From Silene noctiflora (Eukaryota > Streptophyta > Magnoliopsida > Caryophyllales > Caryophyllaceae): 21,677 nt of DNA. The DNA is taken from NCBI GenBank assembly GCA_009801015.1, contig VHZZ01011418.1:29247-50923 (forward strand), given 5' to 3'. Positions 1-9,700 of this stretch are shown in pieces (position 1 is the stretch's first letter; each line of letters starts with the position of its first letter). The notes beneath the pieces are model-generated. The model saw only the letters and a list, made by a program, of their open reading frames with translations, did no database searches and was not told the DNA's origin. A program made the position numbers and the translations under genes.

Positions 1-2
1 AC

Positions 3-80
3 CCACTCGATAGAGTAGCTAACCCACTCGATCGAGTGGCCCTTACTCGATCGAGCTTCCCACTTACTCGATCGAGTGCC
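3..80. repeat. Cluster of palindromic ACTCGATCGAGT motifs
   Basis: Four copies of a 12-base self-complementary motif (ACTCGATCGAGT or close variants) lie about 20 bases apart, near 5-16, 26-37, 45-56 and 66-77. The copy at 24-39 is the longest perfect palindrome (16 bases). The first copy has a T-to-A change and the third has lost its last base. The spacers differ from each other, so this is not a clean tandem array. The function is unknown. It abuts a probable retrotransposon remnant and may be part of it. Confidence 0.7.
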
Positions 81-241
81 TCAACTCCAGATTCTTCAAG
101 AAATCGGTTACCTTAGACAATTTAATACCATAGCAGACTATTACTACCGCCTCCCTGTGGATTCGACCCTGTCTTGCCACTAGCTACTAGTTAGTTTGAG
201 ATAGGTTAATTTGATATAGGTGACACGACTAAATCCTTATC
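81..241. mobile_element. Probable LTR-retrotransposon remnant
   Basis: This stretch contains a segment reading CTCCCTGTGGATTCGACCCT near 150-171, followed by a short AT-rich run that ends ATCCTTATCA at about 241. From memory, this wording is common near the 3' ends of plant LTRs. No coding region, primer-binding site or second LTR is visible, and the left part lies outside the window. The assignment is tentative. Confidence 0.35.
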
Positions 242-377
242 AGTTAACGGGTTATATTAACGCCTTTTTTACAGGTGTTTATTTGATTTAGTTTTAATTA
301 TAAAATATAGTTATTGGTATCTGGTTTGATATATGATATTAGTAAGACAAACAATTTTTTGTGTAATATATTCAATT

Positions 378-555
378 GGGTTAATGAATATGAATACTCC
401 AAACTATTAGTGGTCTTCTCAAATTACTCCAAACTTCATTTAATCTCAAAATAAATCGCACTATCAATACTCTCTTCTGATAATAAACTTGGGTATTTTG
501 TGACTTGTTACTCTAGGTAAAAACTGATGTGGCAAACTTTTATTAAAAAAATAAA

Positions 556-642
<87 letters not shown>

Positions 643-643
643 N

Positions 644-731
<88 letters not shown>

Positions 732-1455
732 TAATAATTAATAATTTTGATAATAAGAAAGCATTCTTCTTCTACCTTAATCCATTAAACGATACCCATA
801 AGTCACTTCCGTCAACCTTCACCTCCAACTGCAAATTAATGGACTACCACCGGCAACCTTCGACCCAAACCATATCTACGACTCTCGACCTCCCTGACAA
901 CCATCGCAACCCAAACATTCCGACCACCATCAGCGCACCCCTCACACTCATCTTGCTTAGCCCATGACCCCACAAACACCATAAATAGTAGATCTAGGCG
1001 CTACAAACAACGAGGAATAAGGCCACGACCACTGTGAACGACGACAAAAAGGGTGGTGGTGGTGTTGGTTGACCTTGCAAAGCTCCATGGGTAGTGGTGG
1101 TGGTGGTACACGGTGGTCGGATGTACGGTTAATGGCTAGGGTTAGCCGTTGTGTCGAAAAATGAGGAGAGGTGGAGGTGGTGATGGTGGTAGTTGCGGGG
1201 TGTGGTGTTCTGTTTTTGTGTGGGGTTGGGTTATCAAAGAGGGTTGTATTAATTTATTTAATAATAATACTTTTATTGTCATAAAATTATTAATTAAAAA
1301 AAAATTAAATGGCAATGACCTGTTAATGGTAGTCGGTCATATGAGTCTAATTTGAGAAGAGTGTAGTTAAATTTGAGTTTATTTTCAGTTTAAATGTAGT
1401 TTGGAGTATTCTAAGAAGACCACTTATTGTTCGGAGTATTCATATTAAATAATTC
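378..1455. mobile_element. Non-autonomous Mutator-like element, 101-bp TIRs
   Basis: The ends 378-478 and 1355-1455 are inverted copies of each other, 101 bases each, aligning essentially without gaps. The first 23 positions agree at 18, including 14 consecutive bases (AATATGAATACTCC). The element is flanked by a perfect 9-bp direct repeat, TATTCAATT, at 369-377 and 1456-1464. A 9-bp TSD and long TIRs starting with G are the classic signature of Mutator-like elements. The interior has no transposase: it holds a long AAT microsatellite, a C/A-rich part and a G-rich part. The insertion lies about 0.64 kb upstream of the KEG start codon. Confidence 0.85.
559..729. repeat. (AAT)n microsatellite, about 57 units
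   Basis: An almost uninterrupted trinucleotide tract of about 171 bases inside the Mutator-like element. One base (643) is N, but its context fits T, so the tract is probably pure. Open frames through it (poly-Asn on plus, poly-Leu on minus) are artefacts of the repeat. The assembled length may not be exact. Confidence 0.95.
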
Positions 1456-1489
1456 TATTCAATTTCACAACATTATATGTCAGTTGTTA

Positions 1490-1495
1490 CACGTG
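1490..1495. promoter_or_regulatory. G-box / ABRE-like CACGTG
   Basis: A perfect CACGTG within ACACGTGCGCG, 26 bases beyond the right TSD of the Mutator-like element and about 600 bases upstream of the KEG ATG. ACGTG-core elements are bound by bZIP factors of the ABI5/ABF group, which are KEG substrates in Arabidopsis. Only the motif is observed; regulation is inferred. Confidence 0.35.
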
Positions 1496-2029
1496 CGCGT
1501 CAAATAGTCACTATATTTATATGCTAATCATTTGATTAATTAACCATGTTGTAAAACTATGTTTTAAAACAAATTTAAACATATTTTATTTCAAAATTTT
1601 GAAAATTTAAATTATTTGGATAATTTTATATTGGTTTAATTTGCTTCAAATACAAATATTCAATAAATTTATCTATTAGCAGGTTGAGTTTGGTTCTTGA
1701 CCCAAATTATGCGGATCATTATCAAGTCGGATCATTTTTGGATTTATGTTATTTTTGGGGTGGTTTGATCGGATGATTTTCGGATGGATTTCGATCCCTT
1801 TTTTTATAGCTTCAAGGATTCAAGCCCTCAAGTGAACATGTTCTTATTCACACTCGTAGTTCCACTCTCTGTCTGGTGATGATCAACAATAAAAAACAAA
1901 GTTTGCAAAAAAAAAAAAATAAAAAAAAAAAAAATAAAGAAAAGAGAAAAAAGTAGCACTAGTGTTGTCACCAAATCCCAACCTTGTCTCTCCCCTAAAT
2001 TTCTTCCATTTTGATTCGAATTTTCCGCC

Positions 2030-2059
2030 ATGGATCTCACACAAGCTTTCTCTCTCTAG
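2030..2059 (+). CDS. Upstream ORF of 9 codons in KEG leader
   Basis: ATG at 2030 in the strong context GCCATGG is followed by eight sense codons (MDLTQAFSL) and a TAG at 2057-2059. It is in frame with the KEG start, but the TAG separates the two, leaving 36 bases before the KEG ATG at 2096. If transcription starts upstream of 2030, this uORF could reduce translation of the main ORF and require reinitiation. Transcription through this point is not proven. Confidence 0.45.
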   Translation: MDLTQAFSL

Positions 2060-2095
2060 ATCTTCCCCAAACTCAGCTTACTCGATCGAATTAAG

Positions 2096-2781
2096 ATGAA
2101 GGTACCTTGTTGCTCAGTATGCCAAACACGTTACAACGACGAAGAACGAGCACCTCTTCTCCTCAATTGCGGCCATGGCTTCTGCAAAGACTGTCTTTCT
2201 AGAATGTTCTCCTCGTCCCTCGATAACTCTCTCTCCTGTCCTCGCTGTCGCCACGTCACTCTCGTTGGAAACTCCGTCGCCGCGCTGCGTAAGAACTACG
2301 CTCTCCTGCCACTCACCGCTACCGCCGCCGCGTCGGCGTCTTCCTCCGCCGCAGACACCGACTCCGACTCGGATTCCGACGACCGACGGTGGAGCTTCCG
2401 AGGCTGCGGCGCCAGCTCCGGCATTGAGATGGTTACTCACGGGGACTTGAAGCTGGTGCAGCGTATAGGCGAGATGAGGCGCCCGGGGGTCGAGGTTTGG
2501 GCGGCCACGGTTGTTGGAAAGGGTAGGCGGTGTCGGCATAAGATTGCAGTGAAGAAGGTTGTGGTGGAGGAGGATATGGATGTGGTTTGGGTGCAAAGTC
2601 AGTTGGAGAGCTTGAGGCAGGCTGCTATGTGGTGTAGGAATGTGTGTAGTTTCCATGGTATGACTAGGTTGGATGATGCTACTACTAATTCTTTGTGTCT
2701 TGTTATGGATAGGTGTTATGGTTCCCTTCAATCCGAAATGCAGCGTAATGAAGGCCGCTTCACGCTTGAGCAGATTCTCAG
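2096..2781 (+). CDS. KEG: KEG exon 1: RING finger and kinase N-lobe
   Basis: Residues 1-229; the exon ends AG|GT after the second base of codon 229. The RING zinc ligands are C6, C9, C25, H27, C30, C33, C48 and C51, a complete C3HC4 set. A low-complexity linker with a Ser/Asp run (88-96) follows. The kinase N-lobe begins near 118, with a degenerate glycine loop (RIGEMRRPGVEVW, from R123) and the beta-3 lysine K153 in the IAVKK motif. The exon is markedly GC-rich between 2230 and 2420, unlike the AT-rich surroundings. Confidence 0.95.
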
Positions 2782-3739
2782 GTCCTTTCTTTTTGCTTGC
2801 TCATTTTAAGTTACTCTAATGAATTATGAATGAATTCCCAGCTGTTGCTTAGAATATTCTCAGCTGCTTTATCTTGCTCTTCTTAGTGTTTTCTTGCTTT
2901 GTTTAAGCTAATTTAAGTGAGATTCTATTTTAATCACTGTGTTTAGTATGCGTTTGATGTTCGAGTTGGAACCCGACTAAACTTCAACACAAGCATTTAA
3001 AACCCTCGCCAAAACTTAGCTCAAAGGTGGGAGATCTTATACATACATAAATGCCACGAGAAGTAACATTAAGACTGAGGTGGAACTTAGTTTTTTCGCA
3101 CTGCCAATTGGTGGATCATAACAAAGTTTAAGACTTTGGTTAACAGATTCTCATGGTTCAACTGAAGTGAGATCTTTAATGTTTGTTGAATATTTTTGTG
3201 CAAGAATAGCTGTTGGCCAGTTTTTCTGTTAGTTTGGAACTCCACTTACGAATTTCGCTCCCTTCTTTCCATTAGTGTTCAGAGTCGAATATATTCGGGT
3301 GAATGAAAAAAGTTAATGTCTTCAAGGTTCAACATATATGTTTTTGGAATATGCAGCAGTTGACGAATAGGAATATGTGTATTTATACGCATAAAATATG
3401 ACTAGATAGATGAGACCTTGTGATTTGAGTAGTGTTTCAAGTTGGTATAATGAAAGTGCTACGGTTTAAACCGGGAAAGTGCTAGTTATCGTGCTACTGA
3501 CTTGGCTAGCTGATTTGTACTCTCATCTCTTACCCTTTTTTTCTTAATTTTTTTTGCTGTGTGGAAATGTGGATGCGATGCTGACATCAAACCAGTGTTT
3601 CTTGATCTGGTTGTGGTTATGTAATTATGTATTGAAGGTTTGGGTTTGGAGAAGATGAATTCTGAGAACTGAGAAAGGTGATTTTAGACTTTCTAAAGCC
3701 ACATAGCTAGCAATAACCTCTGTGTGTGCGTGTGCGTGC

Positions 3740-3771
<32 letters not shown>

Positions 3772-6700
3772 GTGCGCGCGCGCCTAGGCAATCATTGAAT
3801 ATTGTCAGGTATAGAACCCAGGCTATGAGAGTACCACTCCTTAATGGCTTTACCAGGCAGCTAACATCTGCAGTATCAGCCTTGTTTGGTTGGGGTATTA
3901 GTGACTATTTCTTGGAGAATCCTTGGGGATCTATTTTGCACTCAATGACACACCATTGCCGTCAAGAAAAGAGATAATGAACCTCATAGCTTTAGTTTAC
4001 ACTTTTCACTTAGTTGCAAAATTGCACAGGCCTGAACCTCCGTAGACCAGCCTTTGGCCAGATTCATATTGGAGCTCCTAATTTAGTTTGAAATTTACTG
4101 CATCTTATTCCGCTGAATGAATCTCTTCTTGTTGCTCTAATGTTAGTTCAAGTTCAATGAAAGGTGTTGGAAGTCTGACAAACATTTTCAAGGCGATGCT
4201 GGTAAACTGTTACAATATACTTTTGTCTATTGGTAATTTATACAATAATTTGATGGATTCAGATATGGAGCAGATATTGCCCGAGGCGTGGCTGAACTTC
4301 ATGCCGCTGGTGTTGTTTGTATGAATTTGAAACCTTCTAATCTTCTTCTGGACGCGTCTGGCCGTGCTGTGGTTTCTGATTACGGACTTCCAGCAATCCT
4401 AAAGAAGCCCAGTTGTAGAAAAGCCCGAGCGGAAGGAGACTCATCTAAGATCCATTCTTGTATGGACTGTACAATGCTTAGCCCACATTATACGGCTCCA
4501 GAGGCATGGGAGCCTGTTAGAAAATCCTTGAACTTGTTTTGGGAAGAGGCTATCGGCATATCTGCCGAGTCAGATGCATGGAGTTTTGGTTGTACCTTGG
4601 TGGAGATGTGCACTGGGTCTATTCCGTATGAATCTTTCATGTTAACTGATGATATATAGATTACTATTTTTTCTGACCATGAGATATTAATCGCACTTAC
4701 TATTGGCATCCAGTTGGGCAGGTTTGAGCGCTGAAGAGATTTATCGAACTGTTGTTAAGGCTCGGAAGTTGCCTCCACAATATGCGAGTGTAGTAGGCGT
4801 GGGAATTCCACGAGATCTGTGGAAAATGATTGGGGAGTGCCTACAATTCAAACCATCTAAGCGGCCTACTTTCAGTGCAATGCTGGCCATATTTCTCCGC
4901 CATTTACAATCATTACCACGTAGCCCTCCTTTAAGTCCTGAAAAGTAATAATTTTTGTCGTCCTTTGTCATCTTTCCTTATCGGTTTATAGATTCTTTGA
5001 CTTAAAACTTGTCACCTTTGCTTGATCTCTTATATGTTTTGACGTATATGTTAAGTGATAGAAATATTGCACAAAAATGTAGTACTGTTTTGTTATTCCT
5101 CATTTCCATAGTGGAGCCAAAGTTTTGCAATTCTTCGGAATTGGAAAATAATGAAATGAGAAAATGGCTTATTGAAATTGGGTTGCTTTTCTTATTTCCT
5201 GAAGCAGCAGTCCATCTATGCAACTCTCCACACATTTTTTGTAAAGGGTCATGTGGGAACATTCTTAGTGTTGAACCATCTATACATGAGTAAGGCTGCA
5301 CACCCCGGAGCCCTCATAGACTGCCATATGCAGGAGTTTCGAGGCACTGAGTAACATTATTGTATTATTTTGTTGTTCCCATTGTTTCAGTGTTGTATGC
5401 ATTTTCTGGCTTATTTACTTCTAATTGTGTATCTGTAGTGACGTGGCTGCACATCCAGCTACAAAGTTGATTGAGCCATCCCTAACATCTGTCTTGGAAG
5501 TCTATCCGTATAACCCAAATCTCTTGCACCGACTCGTTTCTGAGGGGGACGTAAATGGTGTAAGGTTGGCTTACTGCTGATTTCGTGGTCTAGGCCGACA
5601 TTCTTTGTCTTTGTATCTGATGGTTCTTCTTTGTTTCTGCAGAAGCTTTCTTGCCAGGGCTGCATCAGGAGCTGGTAGCGGTGCAGTGTCTTCGCTGCTG
5701 GAAGCCCAAAATAGCGATGGGCAGACTGCTCTCCATCTTGCTTGTAGAAGAGGGAGTGCTGAACTTGTTGAGGCCATTTTGGAGTACAAAGAAGCTGAAG
5801 TAGATATTCTTGATAAAGATGGGGACCCCCCTCTTGTTTTTGCTTTGGCGGCTGGATCTCCTGAGTGTGTGCGTGCTCTAATTAAAAGACATGCTAATGT
5901 GAGATCTAGATTGAGGGAAGGATTAGGGCCATCTGTCGCTCATGTCTGTGCATACCATGGTCAACCTGATTGCATGCGTGTACGTGTTTGGTGCCCTTTA
6001 GTAAAAAGGATTGCTCTTTTTCCAACTGTATTTTTGTGGTCTCTGAGTTTTTCCAGAATAGTTCTTAACTTGTTATTATGATCTTCTGTTGCTGGCAGGA
6101 ATTATTATTAGCTGGCACTGATCCTAATGGAGTTGATGATGAAGGTGAATCTGTTCTACATAGAGCTGTTGCAAAGAAATACACAGATTGTGCTCTTGTC
6201 ATTTTGGAACACGGAGGTTGTAGGTCGATGGCTGTGCGGAATTTGAAGAACTTGACGTATGTACTTCGATCTTGTCTTACTTTTATTCACATCCTTGCAA
6301 CTGTAGCAATAGTTAGATGGTGAACCATAAATGATTTCCTTCAATGGCCACATCTTTTATCTGCTTTCGTAGATAGACGCACTGTTATGCACATTGGTCA
6401 TCTGTACCAAGTCCCAACAGATATTAGAAGGTCCCTTGAGGCCATGACTGAACTTCTCTTGTGAATTTGCGGAGCAGTATTTTGGTATGGTGACTACATG
6501 TAACATAGGACACTCAGAAGGAAATCACGCTTGTAGGATAATTGATCTCTTCCACTGGCTTGGATCTATGTAAGACTTCTACAGTCATCAACGGAACCGA
6601 AGCGAAGAAAAAGGCTGCAGGAGAGATGGTTTTTTGTTCTTCCCAAGATACATTCCTCAAATGATTTTTTTTTTTTTGGGTGGGGGGGATTAGAATATTA

Positions 6701-9700
6701 TCTTGATGAAGTCATAGCTTTTGTTTTATTTCTTAAAGCAAAGCTGGATTTCTCATGTTGAAGGTTCATGAAGGAGGTGATTTTCAGATGGTAGCACCCT
6801 ATGTGTTAAATATAATAGAAAGTAATATAATCAGCGACTTACATTTTCGCAGACTTTCTTAGGCAGTCTTCTGTCCAGTGAATGAACTATTAAATACTTT
6901 TTCGATGATTAGAAGTACTCGCAAGTGACAATAGGTGTTGACATTTATATTGGAGGATGATCATATTGTTGAGATAAATGTTTAGGGCTTGCTTGGGATG
7001 GGAGTAATTATTAAGGGAGTAATGGGAGCTAAAACAAGAAGAAATGGGAGGAGATTGGTGGTTAGTGGTGGTTGTGGAGGGTGGAAAGAGGAGGTGAGGG
7101 AGGAATTATTACCTCCATAGGGAGGTAATACATTACTTTGGGGGGAGAGGTAGGTAACAATTATTTCCTTAATGGAGGGACTATTACACTATATTTCCCC
7201 ATTTCTATCCATTTCTATCTCCAACCCACATCCCTTCCCTCCATTTTTTAGTTCATTTAAGCTCTATTACTCCCTTAATAATTACTCCCATCCCAAGCAA
7301 ACCCTAAGTGTTAATGAAACCGGCGATCTATAAGCCACCTTTGTAATGCTCTGTAATGAGGGAGTTGGATAAAGGCTTCTTGACACATAGATGCAGATTT
7401 TGGGACATGAGAAATGAATGTGAAATTGTGGCNTAGAAGGCCTGACATGTAAAACAATTGGCTTTGCCTGCACCAAGTTCAGAAATGGCTGTAGTCATGT
7501 ATAAAAATGTAGCCTATGCTGCATGGCTTTATATCTTCTTGACTTTGTTCTGTGCTATTTTCAAAGTGGTCTTATCTTTCAGTTCTTGTTTTCCNTCTGT
7601 AAACTTCTAGTGTTTATGTCACAGACCCCTGCACATGTGTGTGGCATCATGGAATGTGGCTGTTGTGAGAAGATGGGTAGAAGTTGCATCTTTTGAAGAG
7701 ATAGCAGAGGCAATAAATATACTGAGCCCAGTTGGCACAGCCTTGTCTATGGCCGCAGCTGTTAAGAAAGACCACGAAAAAGGTATTTGTGAAGTGAGTA
7801 TTTGTACTGTCATGCTTCATAGAGTGTTTTGTATCAGCTATACAAATTGTTACTCCACCTTTTATTTATATGCTCGATGTCAAAAACTAGTGACATTAAC
7901 TAAGATGTTACCTACCTTTAGCTGAAAATTTNAAGTGCTTCAAAAGTTAGCGTGAAGTGTAGGTATTGTTGCAACTCATGATAGTTTTGCTATAAAACAA
8001 TCCCATTCTTTAATTTTTGAATAAGATGGAATAAAGCAAGATAACTTACAAACCTTATGTTTGGTTACAATAAGAGGAAGAAAGGGGTGAAACTTGAAAG
8101 GAAATGGAAGACTCCCCCCCCCCCCCCAACCCACACACATACACACTCACTTTTTCTTGAAATCTTTCTATCCAAACAAAGGACACATGTCTTTGTGTTT
8201 TATGAAATAGCAGGCAGTTGATACATGGGTCAATCGCAAAATAGCCTCCCGATGTTTCATAGGAGTAAGATAGCACACATCTGAACCCTTTCCCTGTCTT
8301 TAAGGCTTTGATGAAGGTGCTCTTTACACGTACATTAGTCTTGTTTTAGGTTAATGAGTCTTATCAAGATGTCAATTATTCTTTCTGCAGGCTTGTGATT
8401 GTCAAAGTTTATGGCCTTTCTTTTATAAGAGTCTAGTGTGGTGACTTAAGCAACATTTGTACATACTTTCTTGTGAAAATAGTATGCATGAGAGTCTAAG
8501 GGAATGATGACGTCGTTTCGTCCTTTTTTTTGTAAATGGGTGTCAGCACTTTACCTCCTTGTCCCTTGGTGTGCATTCAGTATACTTCCTTATTTCCTAA
8601 TAGAAGAGATGAAGGTGCTGCTCCATTAGGTATATCTTACCCGGGGAGATAAGATTAAGAATCATCTGATAATCCACTTGGTAGACGAGAGTCAGAAAAG
8701 GAACAACTAGATCCATTGACAAGACATGGAGAAATGTGAAAGATTTGTGAGATAAAGTGTAGTGATCTGATCTGATCTGATTGGCACTTTGAAGAAGCTA
8801 GCAATCTTTTCCCTTTTTTAAACTTCAAAAGCCAAGCACAATTACAGGGATGCTGAGGTCTAGCATGAGAACAAAAAAACTAGGACTCCACTTTGCAAAA
8901 TCAATGGAAAGGCTATTCTCAAAACAAAAATTACAACTGTTATTGTCACAACCCAACCCATAAGATGGGCATCTTCTACCGCTTAAGTCTCAAAGTGGAA
9001 GACCTTGTTCCTTGTTAGTAGGTGCATATGTGAGATCCTTCGTGAAATTATAACAAGTAAAACTCATAATCTCCCAATGTGGGGCGATCTTTTTCTCTTT
9101 AGGAATTGCAACAAAACGTAAAATTGAGACTAGGTGTTTTCCTTTGGACTATTTCAGAATTATATTCTGTAAACTGAAGTTTTTGTCAAAAAAAATGATC
9201 CAATTATAGGCAGCCAAGAATCCTAATGAATGTGACTTCAATGATTACAAATTTGACAATTCAAGCGGAAATAGCAGCACAACTCGCTCATTATCCCACG
9301 GCCTACCTCTTCTAGAAAAAAAGGAAAGTGAAGTGGTAAAAAAGGGATATAAGATTAACGTATATCTGGATTTTCTATATGGGCTATCTTTGTTATTATT
9401 CTGGTGGACTACTTATACAATAGTCATGGTGAATTTGTGTTAACATATATTTGTTACAGAGGGAAGAGAATTGGTCCGGCTTTTGCTTGCTGCTGGAGCT
9501 GATCCTACTGCCCAAGATGCTCAACAACGGACAGCACTGCATACAGCTGCCATGGCTAATGACGTTGAGCTGGTACAGGTGGGAATTGCAATGCCTTCTT
9601 GATCCTCACTACTACATTTCTACAAGTCTACATTGATTAAGAAATCCTGTTGGTTGATTTGCTGGTTGAACATATCTGTAACTAAGTTTTTATCAAACCT

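Larger units (their letters stand above)
1465..2095 (+). promoter_or_regulatory. KEG: KEG upstream region and probable 5' leader
   Basis: The space between the Mutator-like element and the KEG start codon. The distal part is AT-rich. From about 1800 it includes a TTTTTTATAG stretch (1801-1810) that could be a weak TATA element, then an A-rich tract (1907-1950) and a CT-rich segment (2040-2075) typical of plant 5' leaders. The transcription start cannot be placed from sequence. No long ORF here looks real. Confidence 0.45.

Noticed and set aside
3..80. CRISPR-like array
   Set aside because: Repeats are short palindromes with uneven spacing in a plant genome; no spacer-like regularity.
508..967. 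Poly-Leu (minus) and poly-Asn (plus) open frames
   Set aside because: They are simply the AAT microsatellite read in frame, inside a transposon.
1828..2040. Minus-strand 70-codon frame upstream of KEG
   Set aside because: Low-complexity, hydrophobic translation caused by the A-rich leader tract; no family resemblance.
2077..2089. Shared 13-mer CTTACTCGATCGA between the leader and the left-edge repeats as a regulatory link
   Set aside because: One short match; noted in a finding but too weak to call a site.
2114..2731. Long minus-strand open frame opposite KEG exon 1
   Set aside because: An antisense shadow of the GC-rich RING/kinase exon; the plus strand encodes clear domains.
3726..3977. 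83-codon frame in intron 1
   Set aside because: Starts in the TG repeat and has no domain; it lies in an intron whose flanking exons join in frame.
4626..4659. Apparent premature stop in the KEG kinase domain
   Set aside because: A good donor (CC|GTATGA) precedes it and joins in phase to the WAGLSAEEIY exon, so the stop is intronic.
7432..7932. N bases as evidence of gaps or disruption
   Set aside because: Single N positions (7433, 7595, 7932) are all intronic and do not touch splice signals.
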